From the NCBI GenBank assembly GCA_016178725.1, contig JACOSV010000083.1, positions 52,959 to 116,958 of the forward strand: a stretch of 64,000 bases of DNA. Reading direction: 5' to 3'. The DNA comes from Candidatus Eiseniibacteriota bacterium. Its GTDB lineage: Bacteria; Eisenbacteria; RBG-16-71-46. Made by a program: the position numbers and the translations under genes. Of this stretch, positions 48,543 through 56,452 are shown piece by piece. The notes below the pieces were generated by a model. That model was not told the origin of the DNA. It saw only the letters and a list, made by a program, of their open reading frames with translations, and searched no databases. The first letter of the stretch is position 1; every line of letters starts with the position of its first letter.

Positions 48543-49949
48543 TCACGGCCAGACGAGCGCCGCGACGCTGACCATCGAGCCGTTCGGCTCCTTCGACTGT
48601 TCGTAGCGGAGCAGCCGGCCGTCGCCCGGTGCCGCGGCGCGCAGCATCGCCCACGTCGCGCCCCAGCCGCACACGCGCGTGGCGTCGCCGTCCGCGGCGA
48701 TCGCCGCGTTCCAGCCGTCGGCGTCGCCGCGCCGCGCCGCCTCGAGTGCCGCGCGGTCGCGCGTCTCCGTCTCGTGCAGCGTGCGCTCGTCCACCGGCGG
48801 ATCGCCGAAACGCGGGCCGACGTGCGAGAGATCCACGGCCGCGACGTGCACGGTCGCGCCGCCCAGGGTCCGTTCGGCGTCGCGCGCGGTGGCGATCAGC
48901 GTCTCCATGGCGGCTTCGTCGCGCGGGCCCTTGCCCTGATCGAGCAGCGCGTGGAAGCCGCCGCACAGGATCGGCACGATCGTCACCGGCCGGTCGCCGA
49001 AGCGGTACTGGAGGTAGAGCGCTGCGAACTCGATCGAGTGCTCGTCCCGGTGCGCCAACTCGCCGTGCCACGCCATGTCGCCGAGCCGCGCGGCGAGCGC
49101 GTCCACGAACGCGGTGTCGCAGCGCATCGGCCCGAACGGCGTCTCGAAGTGCTTGCGCGTGAGCGCGAGCGGATCGCCGAACAGCGTGTGCCCGGTGCCC
49201 CACACGACGACGCGCAGCGGCGCCGGCTGCTCGACTCCGAGCTCGAGGAACGCGCGGGCGATGACGGCGCCGGCGCGGCGCGGATCGAGGTGCGGCGCGA
49301 GCAGCGCGCGGGGCCGTGCGTCGGCGGCCGCGACCGGCTCGCCCGCCTCGGCGCGCATTCGCTCGGCTTCGGCGAAGTGGCCGTCGAGCACGCGGCGCAG
49401 CGCGTCGCGATCCTCGGGATACGAGTGCCCGGCGAGCACCGTCTGCCGGATCTCGAGCGCGTGGTAGCGCTCCCGCACGTCGCGGTACGCCGCTTCGAAG
49501 CGCGGCGAGTCGAGCATCAGCAGCCGGTCGAGCTGGGCGACGAACTCCTTCACCGTCGCGCCGGCGCGCAGGTCCTTGCTCGCGCGCACCACCTCGGCGG
49601 CGATGTCCCGGAGCGAGAGCGTGCCGTCGAGCACGCGCATCAACTCGAGCGCCTCGGGGCGGAGCGCGATCGGCGCCGGCATGATGCCGAGTGGGTCGTG
49701 GACCAGCAGGAGATCGCGGTCGCCCTCGCGCGCCACCATGATCTCGAGCGGCCGGAGCCGCGGGTACTCGGGGAGATCGTCGTAGCTCTCGGCGGCGACG
49801 CCGGGCGGGAGGACGATACGCGACGCGGGGGAGGGCCCGCTCTCGGGTCCGTCGCCGGCGCCGGCATTCGCGGGCTCGGGCGGAGGCGGCGCGGCGCGTT
49901 CCTCGCCGGGCAGGATGATGCGGCGCGGCGTGTCCGAGGATGACGACAT
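48543..49949 (-). CDS. MEMO-family protein (AmmeMemoRadiSam system protein B) with N-terminal extension
   Basis: A 468-residue protein. The C-terminal 270 residues match MEMO1/AmmeMemoRadiSam B: RALLAPHLDPRRAGAVIARA, VVVWGTGHTLFGDPLALTRK, AWHGELAHRDEHSIEFAALY and VAAVDLSHVGPRFG. The N-terminal part has a Pro-rich segment, then a PqqD-like winged-helix stretch (ALELMRVLDGTLSLRDIAAE). MEMO proteins are usually encoded with an AMMECR1 protein and a radical SAM enzyme, neither of which is adjacent here. MEMO relatives bind a metal through His residues; the reaction is not known. Probably cytosolic. Confidence 0.82.
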   Translation of the reverse strand: MSSSSDTPRRIILPGEERAAPPPPEPANAGAGDGPESGPSPASRIVLPPGVAAESYDDLPEYPRLRPLEIMVAREGDRDLLLVHDPLGIMPAPIALRPEALELMRVLDGTLSLRDIAAEVVRASKDLRAGATVKEFVAQLDRLLMLDSPRFEAAYRDVRERYHALEIRQTVLAGHSYPEDRDALRRVLDGHFAEAERMRAEAGEPVAAADARPRALLAPHLDPRRAGAVIARAFLELGVEQPAPLRVVVWGTGHTLFGDPLALTRKHFETPFGPMRCDTAFVDALAARLGDMAWHGELAHRDEHSIEFAALYLQYRFGDRPVTIVPILCGGFHALLDQGKGPRDEAAMETLIATARDAERTLGGATVHVAAVDLSHVGPRFGDPPVDERTLHETETRDRAALEAARRGDADGWNAAIAADGDATRVCGWGATWAMLRAAAPGDGRLLRYEQSKEPNGSMVSVAALVWP

Positions 49950-50052
49950 GGCGACTCCGGGAGGGTGTCGAGGAACTGCGCCGCGCGTACCAATTCAGGC
50001 GCGGCACCGAGCGCGCGAGTCTACCGCGCGGCGATCACGCCCCTCAAGACGC

Positions 50053-50082
50053 GGCGACCACTCCCAAAGGAGAGTGGTCGCC
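50053..50082 (-). terminator. Strong hairpin downstream of the first tagged paralogue
   Basis: GGCGACCACTC (50053-50063) pairs perfectly with GAGTGGTCGCC (50072-50082) around an 8-nt loop, 23 bp after the stop of the minus-strand secreted protein gene and before the MEMO gene. No long T-run follows. Confidence 0.55.
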
Positions 50083-50104
50083 GGGCACTGCGATCGTGTG
50101 GGGA

Positions 50105-50797
50105 TCAGCGATAGAGCGACTTGATCCGACCCCAGGTGCTCTGCCGCGTCGGGCTCGGGCAATCGTTGTCGATCTTCCCGGTGTGGCGGAAGACGTAGCC
50201 CGGAATCAGGAGGCTCGGATACCACGTGAGCCCACCCGTGAAGAGCGCGGGGCACGGGCCCTGCGTGCTGCTCAAGTACGAGATCAGCGTGCCGCCCGTC
50301 CACGTGATGTTGCCCTCGGCATTGCCGGTCATGAACGTGGTGAAGTCGTTCGTCTGCGTATAGAAGCCGCTAACGTTGCCCGAGAGCAGCACGGTGCCGT
50401 CGGTGAACGTGGACGGCACGTTCGCGTTCGGCGGGTTGGGATCGAACACGGCGTTCCGCGGAGTCCCCTCGTAGACCTGGATCGTGCCGCCGGTGTAGGT
50501 CGTCACGTAGAACTGACTCCCGGCGGAGCCGATCACGGTCGTCCCGTTCGAGATCATTCCCGAGAGATAGAACGTGTAGTCCTTGCTCGGATCGTTCGCG
50601 TTCAGGAACTGGAGCGGCGGCCCGAACGCGCTGATGATGCCGACGATCTTCATCTCGTTCCCGGGGATCGAATTGCTGAACGTCACGCCGGGTTCGTAGA
50701 AGAACGCCGGATCCCAGTCGATCACGGGTCCGGCGTGCAGCGGGGCCGCGAGCGCGATCGCGAGGACCGCTGCGGTGATGGCCATGCGTGTCTTCAT
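50105..50797 (-). CDS. Secreted beta-rich protein with C-terminal WG-x-x-K-x-x-YR tag (paralogue 1)
   Basis: A 230-residue exported protein (signal peptide MAITAAVLAIALAAPLHA). The mature part is Thr/Ser/Gly-rich, with YTFYLSGMIS, TYTGGTIQVYEG, NPPNANVPSTFTDGTVLLSG and TWTGGTLISYLSS, probably an all-beta domain. The end is SPTRQSTWGRIKSLYR. It aligns with the neighbour at 50834 over most of its length, so the two arose by tandem duplication. Function unknown; extracellular or cell-surface location is likely. Confidence 0.75.
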   Translation of the reverse strand: MKTRMAITAAVLAIALAAPLHAGPVIDWDPAFFYEPGVTFSNSIPGNEMKIVGIISAFGPPLQFLNANDPSKDYTFYLSGMISNGTTVIGSAGSQFYVTTYTGGTIQVYEGTPRNAVFDPNPPNANVPSTFTDGTVLLSGNVSGFYTQTNDFTTFMTGNAEGNITWTGGTLISYLSSTQGPCPALFTGGLTWYPSLLIPGYVFRHTGKIDNDCPSPTRQSTWGRIKSLYR

Positions 50798-50833
50798 CGT
50801 ATCCCCCACGGCGGCGTCGGCCGCCCAAGATGT

Positions 50834-51520
50834 CTAGCGGTAACGTCGCTTGAGACCGCCCCACGACGTGTTCTGCGTCGGCAGCGGCGGGTTGAGGAAC
50901 GTCTGGCCCTTCACCTGATGCGCGTAGCCGGTCGGAATCGTGTTCGAGTTCTGCGTGACGCCTGCGAACGTCCAGCCGTCACGCTGATTGGTCGGCAGGT
51001 TCGAGAGCTGCGTCCCGCCGGTCGCCGAGAAGTCCGCGTCGAAACTGCCGCTCCCGGTCGAGGTGTTGAAGACGTAGCGGAAGTTGGTGAGCGATCCGAC
51101 GAGGATCGCGGTGCCGTCGATGAACGACGGCGGCGCCACCGCGTTCGGCGGATTGGTGCCGTAGTCGAACGCCGTTCCGGTCGAGCGCGAATCCTCGTAG
51201 ACCGTGAGCGTCCCCGGCCCGCTGTACGTGATGATGACGAACGATCCCGACGTCTGCACGTTCGACGCGGTCAGGCCGTCGAAGAAGTAGGTGTACTGGT
51301 AGTTGGTCTGATCCGACACGAGCGGCGCGGCGACCACCTGCACTTCGCCGACACCCTGATACCCGTTACCGATCGAACCGAACGTCGGCCCGAACTTCGG
51401 GTATTCGTAGTCGAATCCCACGTAGTCGAAGAGAAGGCTCTGCGCTCGCGCGGCCGCGGGGACCGTCACCGCGAGCGCCAACGCAAGTCCCACACACGCC
51501 CAGGTAGCCGATCGATTCAT
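50834..51520 (-). CDS. Secreted beta-rich protein with C-terminal WG-x-x-K-x-x-YR tag (paralogue 2)
   Basis: A 228-residue exported protein (signal peptide ACVGLALALAVTVPAAARAQ). Shared blocks with the gene at 50105 are YTYFFDGLTASN, TYSGPGTLTVYED, NPPNAVAPPSFIDGTAIL and the end LPTQNTSWGGLKRRYR. The two genes are about 35 bp apart on the same strand and may be cotranscribed. It is rich in Tyr, Phe, Thr and Asn. Function unknown. Confidence 0.75.
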   Translation of the reverse strand: MNRSATWACVGLALALAVTVPAAARAQSLLFDYVGFDYEYPKFGPTFGSIGNGYQGVGEVQVVAAPLVSDQTNYQYTYFFDGLTASNVQTSGSFVIITYSGPGTLTVYEDSRSTGTAFDYGTNPPNAVAPPSFIDGTAILVGSLTNFRYVFNTSTGSGSFDADFSATGGTQLSNLPTNQRDGWTFAGVTQNSNTIPTGYAHQVKGQTFLNPPLPTQNTSWGGLKRRYR

Positions 51521-51720
51521 GGATCACCCCCGGTCGTCCAGCACGCCGCAGGCGTGCCGTGATCGAACCGTCGGACAAATCGTGTGAATCGGCGTCGCTG
51601 GTGGCTCGAGAGGCAGCCCTCGATCGAGGGTCGTTCGCCGATCCGGATCCGGAGACGGCCACGGGGGGGCGTGGATCGCCGTGTTCCGTGGAAGATGTTA
51701 CCGCGGCGGGTCGTCGCGGT

Positions 51721-54700
51721 TCAAGCGTTCTCGCGACGTTTTCCGCTGTTGAAACCGATCTCCGGGCCGCCCGGAGTGCGGCCGGCGTCACCCTCGAGCC
51801 AGCCCAGCGCGCGCGTCACAACGGCTTCGAACGGTTTCCTTCGGCCGGCCATCATCCATTGGGAGACGGCCTCCGCGCCCGCCGCCCGCGTGAGCTGGTC
51901 CATCAGGACCGCCCGCTCGGCCCGCTCCGGGGCGAGGAGCGGCGACCCGATCGCCGATCGCAGCGCCTCCGCCGCGCCCAGCATTCCCGCGGCGATCTCC
52001 GGAACGCGCTGCGCGCCCGCGAGCGCCGCCACGCCTTCGATCGCGTACGCCGCCTCACGCCGGGCGTCGAGCTTCTGCGCGAGATGGAGCGCCGAGGCGA
52101 GGCGCGCGCGCGCCGCGTCGTGCTCCCCGAGTCGGATCGCCACCGTCGCGAGATCCGCGAGCGTCAGCGCCATCAGGCGTTCGTTTCCGATCTCGCCCGC
52201 CATCGCGAGCGCCTCTTCGAGGCGCGTCCGCGCACCCGCGAGTTCGCCCAGGCGCAGGTCCGCATAGCCGAGATTGTGGAGGACCTCGGCCATGCCCTGC
52301 CGCTGTCCGGCCTCGCGATAGGCGTCGAGCGCTTCGAGGCTTCGCTCCCGGCCTTCGCGAAGGTCGCTGCGGAAGAACGCGATCGTCGCGAGTCCGCTCA
52401 ACGTCCGCGCGATGCCGCGGCGATCGCCGAGCGAGCGGTAGATGTCGAGACTCTCCGCGATGCGCGGCTTGGCCGCGTCGTGATCGCCCTCGAGCAGCGC
52501 GAATCCGCCGGCGCGCACCAGCGCCGTCGCGCGAGCGCCGGTGGCCGCCTCCGCTCCCGGGCGCGCGAGCGCCTCGTTCAGCATGCGCCGGGCCAGTCCA
52601 TAGTGCAGGCGCGCCGACCAGAATCGCCACAGGGCTCCGGTCAGTCGCAGGTCGAGCTGCGCGCGCTCGGGTCCGCCGCCCGTGCCGCACCAGTCGTGTG
52701 CCGCGAGCAGATCGTCGTGCTCCTGATCGAGCCGCTCGAACCAGCGTTGATGCTCGGCGCTCGAGGACGCGGCGTGCGACACCTCGGCATCCGCGAGGAA
52801 GTGATGCAGGTGCCGATCGCGCACCGGCGCGGGATCGCCCGCCGCGACCAGCATCTCGAGCGCGAACACGCGGACCGTTTCGAGGTAGCGATAGCGCGTG
52901 TCGCCATGCGCCGCGGGCTGGACGACGACCAGCGAGCGGTCCACGAGCCGCGTGAGCGCGTCGAGCACCTCGAACTCGTCACGCCCCGGGCCCGCGACCT
53001 GGACGGCCGACGTCAGCGTCCACGGCGCGACGAACACGCCGAGCGTCATGAACAGCGCGCGCTCGTCGTCGCCGAGCTGGTCCACGCTCCACTGCACCGT
53101 CGCGCGCAGCGTCTGATGCCGCGCGGCGGCGCCGGTGCCGGCCGTGAGGAGCCGGAACCGGTCGCCGAGGCGGTCGCGGATCTGCGCCGGCGAGAGGAGT
53201 CGCACGCGCGCTGCCGCGAGCTCGATCGCGAGCGGGATGCCGTCGAGCCGGCGGCAGATCTCGGCCACCGCCGCCGCGACGTCCATCGTGAGCGCGAAGT
53301 CGGGTCGCGCGACGGTCGCGCGCTGGACGAAGAGCCGCACCGCGTCGCTGGCCGCGAGCTGCGCGAGGTCGGTCGCGGCGGCCGCGTCGGGGACGCCCAG
53401 CGGCGGCACGGCCGTCACCGCCTCGCCGGCGATCGCGAGCGGCTCGCGGCTGGTCGCGATCAACCGGAGTCCCGGGCATGACGTGAGCAGCGCGGTCGCG
53501 AGGCCCGCCACCGCCGCGAGCAGATCCTCGCAGTTGTCGAGCACGACCAGCGCACGCCGCTCGCGGAAGTGCGCGAGCATGGTGCGCTCGAGCGGCACGC
53601 CCGGCTCCTCGGCGATCCCGGCCGCGTGCGCGAGCGCCTCGGGCACGCGCTCGGCGTGCTGCTGCGCGCTCAAGTCCACGAACCACACCCCGTCGGGATA
53701 CGCCTCGCTCACCGCGCGCGCGACCTCGATCGCGAGCCGCGTCTTGCCGGTACCGCCGATCCCGGCGAGCGTGAGCAGCCGCGTGCCCTCGAGCCGCTCG
53801 AGCGCGTCGGCGCGCTCGCGCTCGCGCCCGACGAAGGTGGTCGCCGGCGCCGGCAGGTTGGTCGGGATCGCCGCCGCCTCGCCGGCACGGAGGGCGGCCG
53901 CGCGGCGGATGCCGAGCGCCTCTTCGAGCCCGTGGCGCGCGACACGGATCTCGGCGAGTCGGCGACCGGGATCCTTCTCGAGGCAGCGCTCGACCAGATC
54001 CCGCACCGCAGCCGGAGTCGCCGCCGGCAACGCCGCGAGATCCACGGCCTGATCGATGGCGTTCGCCATCAGCTCCATCGGCGTGCGCCCGGTGAACGCG
54101 CGGCGCCCGGACAGGCATTCGTAGAGCACGCAGCCGAACGCGAAGATGTCGGTGCGATGGTCCTGCCGCCGGCCGCGCACCTGCTCGGGGCTCATGTAGC
54201 CCGGCGTGCCCGAGGCGATCCCCTCGAGCGTGAGCGGCGTCGGCGTTCCCGCCATCGTCGGCGCAAACTCGTCACCTTCGACCGGCAGCGGGCGGGGGAG
54301 GATCTCGAACGTTCCGGGGAGCGGCGTCACCGCGACGGTCGGATCGAGCACCTCGACGCCATCGCGCGCGGGCGGCGCGGCGGGCGCGGGCGGCCCGGCC
54401 GACTCCCCCGGCCGCGTCGCGCTCGCCAAGCCTCCCGGCTCGATGCCGGCATCGGACGCATCGGGCGTCTCGCCCGCCTCGATCTGGCGCGCGAGACCGA
54501 AGTCGAGCACCTTCACGACCCCGCGCGCCGCGAGCATCACGTTCCCGGGCTTGAGGTCGCGATGGATGATCGCGCGCTCGTGCGCCGCTTCGAGCGCCTC
54601 GGCGATCTGCGCGCACACCCGCATCGCCTCGGTCACCGGCAGCGCGCCCGCGCGCAGGCGCTCGGCGAGCGACATGCCTTCGATCCGCTCGAGCGCGAGC

Positions 54701-54957
54701 GCGACCGTGCCCTCGGCGTCCTCCTCGAAGCCGTAGATGATCGCGATGTTGGGATGGTTGAGCGAGGCGAGCGTCAGCGCCTCGCGGCGGAAGCGCTGCA
54801 TCTGCTCGCCGTCGCGCGCGAGCGCCTCGGGCAGCATCTTGAGCGCGACGTCGCGGCCAAGGCGCTCGTCGCGGGCGAGGTACACGTCGCCCATGCCGCC
54901 GGCGCCGAGCCGGCCGTAGCGCGTGTAGTGCCCGAATGGGGTCCCTGCTTCCGCCAT
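51721..54957 (-). CDS. Ser/Thr protein kinase fused to a STAND ATPase and TPR domain
   Basis: A 1078-residue cytosolic signalling protein. The N-terminal Hanks-type kinase has the glycine loop GRLGAGGMGDVYLA, Lys40 in VALKML, HRDLKPGN at 132-139 and DFG at 152-154. GTPGYMSPEQ comes only at about 250-259, leaving an activation segment with roughly 85 extra Pro/Ala/Thr-rich residues. A STAND/NB-ARC-like ATPase follows (FVGRERERADALERL, GIGGTGKTRLAIE, LVVLDNCEDLL), then TPR-like helical repeats to the end. Such fusions couple phosphorylation to ligand-driven assembly. No membrane helix is present. Confidence 0.88.
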   Translation of the reverse strand: MAEAGTPFGHYTRYGRLGAGGMGDVYLARDERLGRDVALKMLPEALARDGEQMQRFRREALTLASLNHPNIAIIYGFEEDAEGTVALALERIEGMSLAERLRAGALPVTEAMRVCAQIAEALEAAHERAIIHRDLKPGNVMLAARGVVKVLDFGLARQIEAGETPDASDAGIEPGGLASATRPGESAGPPAPAAPPARDGVEVLDPTVAVTPLPGTFEILPRPLPVEGDEFAPTMAGTPTPLTLEGIASGTPGYMSPEQVRGRRQDHRTDIFAFGCVLYECLSGRRAFTGRTPMELMANAIDQAVDLAALPAATPAAVRDLVERCLEKDPGRRLAEIRVARHGLEEALGIRRAAALRAGEAAAIPTNLPAPATTFVGRERERADALERLEGTRLLTLAGIGGTGKTRLAIEVARAVSEAYPDGVWFVDLSAQQHAERVPEALAHAAGIAEEPGVPLERTMLAHFRERRALVVLDNCEDLLAAVAGLATALLTSCPGLRLIATSREPLAIAGEAVTAVPPLGVPDAAAATDLAQLAASDAVRLFVQRATVARPDFALTMDVAAAVAEICRRLDGIPLAIELAAARVRLLSPAQIRDRLGDRFRLLTAGTGAAARHQTLRATVQWSVDQLGDDERALFMTLGVFVAPWTLTSAVQVAGPGRDEFEVLDALTRLVDRSLVVVQPAAHGDTRYRYLETVRVFALEMLVAAGDPAPVRDRHLHHFLADAEVSHAASSSAEHQRWFERLDQEHDDLLAAHDWCGTGGGPERAQLDLRLTGALWRFWSARLHYGLARRMLNEALARPGAEAATGARATALVRAGGFALLEGDHDAAKPRIAESLDIYRSLGDRRGIARTLSGLATIAFFRSDLREGRERSLEALDAYREAGQRQGMAEVLHNLGYADLRLGELAGARTRLEEALAMAGEIGNERLMALTLADLATVAIRLGEHDAARARLASALHLAQKLDARREAAYAIEGVAALAGAQRVPEIAAGMLGAAEALRSAIGSPLLAPERAERAVLMDQLTRAAGAEAVSQWMMAGRRKPFEAVVTRALGWLEGDAGRTPGGPEIGFNSGKRRENA

Positions 54958-55121
54958 CGCTCGCGGGCCTCCGAACGCCGCGCCACCATGACCGTGGCAG
55001 CGGTGGCGCCGCCGGCGCCAGTCTAGGGGATCGGCGCCCGCGCGTTGAGTCGCGGCGCCGGGCCCGACGACGAATTACCGTGCACGCGCGCGCCGCGTCG
55101 GCCAGAATCGCGCCCCGAACC

Positions 55122-55589
55122 ATGACCAGCGCCGCGATCGGCAAGCTGCTCGATTCGTATCTGACCGGACTCGAAGGCGAGGACGGCTTCTGGCGCGGCA
55201 TGCGCGAAGACGTGCAGATCTTCGTGATGAGCGACGACGCGCACGACCGCATGCGCATCATGGCGCCGATCGGCGAGCTCAAGGATCTCGAGCCGCGCGT
55301 GCTCCAGGTGCTGCTCGAGGCCAACTACGACCGCGCGCTCGACGCCAAGTACGCGATGCGCGGCCGCGAGGTGTGGTCGGTCTCGGTGCACCCGCTTGCG
55401 ACGCTCGCGCCCGACGACTTCGCCGGCTTCATCGAGCAGGTCGTCCGCCTGGTCAAGAACACGGGCTCTACGTATGCTTCGAGCGACCTGGTCTTCGGCG
55501 GCGGGCAGAACGCCGCCGACGGGGACGAGGAAGGCGAAGACGACGCGGACGCCGGCCGCACCGGTGACGACGAGTCCCAGTCCTCGTGA
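55122..55589 (+). CDS. YbjN/CesT-like small protein
   Basis: A 155-residue acidic protein with a compact alpha/beta domain (LLDSYLTGLEGEDGFWRGMR, VQIFVMSDDAHDRMRIMAPI, RVLQVLLEANYDRALDAKYA, VWSVSVHPLATLAPDDFAGF) that resembles YbjN and type III secretion chaperones of the CesT fold, then a disordered Asp/Glu tail. It probably binds a protein partner. It overlaps the hydrolase gene by GTGA. Confidence 0.6.
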   Translation: MTSAAIGKLLDSYLTGLEGEDGFWRGMREDVQIFVMSDDAHDRMRIMAPIGELKDLEPRVLQVLLEANYDRALDAKYAMRGREVWSVSVHPLATLAPDDFAGFIEQVVRLVKNTGSTYASSDLVFGGGQNAADGDEEGEDDADAGRTGDDESQSS

Positions 55590-56452
55590 ACCCATCGGAA
55601 GCGAGAGTTCCGGGCATCCAGATCGAAGTGCACGTCGACCGCGACACGGTGCTGCCCGGGCGGGTCTGGTGCGCGGATCGGCCACGGGCGCTGGTCGCGA
55701 TCGTGCACGGGCTCGGCGAGCACTCGGGTCGGTACGCGGCGCTCGCGCAGGCGCTCGTGGATCGTCACTTTACGGTCGCGGCGCTCGACCTGCCCGGCCA
55801 TGGTGAAGCCAGGGGCGCGCGCGGCGACGCGAAGAGCTGGGCGTTCCTGCGCGACCAGTGCGTGCCCGCCACGTTCACCGCATCGCGCGGCATGCCCGGC
55901 CAGCCGCCCGACCTGCGCGCGGTGCTGGTCGGTCACAGCTTCGGCGGACTGCTCGCGCTCGACTACGCGCTCGCGCATCCGCGCCAGCTCCTCGCGCTGG
56001 CGGTCTCAGCGCCGAGTCTGCGCAGCGCGCCGCCGCCGGTGTGGAAGCTCGGCCTCGCGCAGGCCGCGCGCGTGGTGGCGCCCGGGAGCGGGTTCCCGCA
56101 CGGCCTGCCCGAGGACGGCATGTCGCGCGACGCCGAGGTGCTCGAGCTGCGCCGCGACGATCCGCTCATGCACGACCGCATCACGCCGCGCGTCTACTTC
56201 GGGATGGTCGAGGCGCGCGCCCGCGTGATGGCCGAGGCGCGGCGGCTCGCGGTGCCGACGCTGGTGATGCAGGGCATGGCCGACCGCGTCATCGATCCCA
56301 AAGGCGCGCTCGAGTTCAACGTCGCCGCCCCGCACGGCATGGTGCGGCTCATCACGTATGAAGGCGCGTACCACGAGATCTTCAACGACCTCGATCGCGA
56401 CAGGGTGGTCAAGGACCTCGTCGCCTGGCTCGATCTGGCGGTCGTGGTGTGA
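55586..56452 (+). CDS. Alpha/beta hydrolase (monoacylglycerol lipase/lysophospholipase-like)
   Basis: A 288-residue serine hydrolase. The nucleophile is Ser118 in LVGHSFGGLLALDY, with Asp in QGMADRVIDP near residue 233 and His in AYHEIFNDLDRD near 264. The oxyanion loop VHGLGEHSGRYAALAQAL and ALDLPGHGEARGARGD are typical of monoglyceride lipase-like enzymes. No signal peptide. GTG start overlaps the upstream stop, and the DUF2079 gene starts in overlap with its own stop, so three genes are coupled. Confidence 0.85.
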   Translation: MNPSEARVPGIQIEVHVDRDTVLPGRVWCADRPRALVAIVHGLGEHSGRYAALAQALVDRHFTVAALDLPGHGEARGARGDAKSWAFLRDQCVPATFTASRGMPGQPPDLRAVLVGHSFGGLLALDYALAHPRQLLALAVSAPSLRSAPPPVWKLGLAQAARVVAPGSGFPHGLPEDGMSRDAEVLELRRDDPLMHDRITPRVYFGMVEARARVMAEARRLAVPTLVMQGMADRVIDPKGALEFNVAAPHGMVRLITYEGAYHEIFNDLDRDRVVKDLVAWLDLAVVV

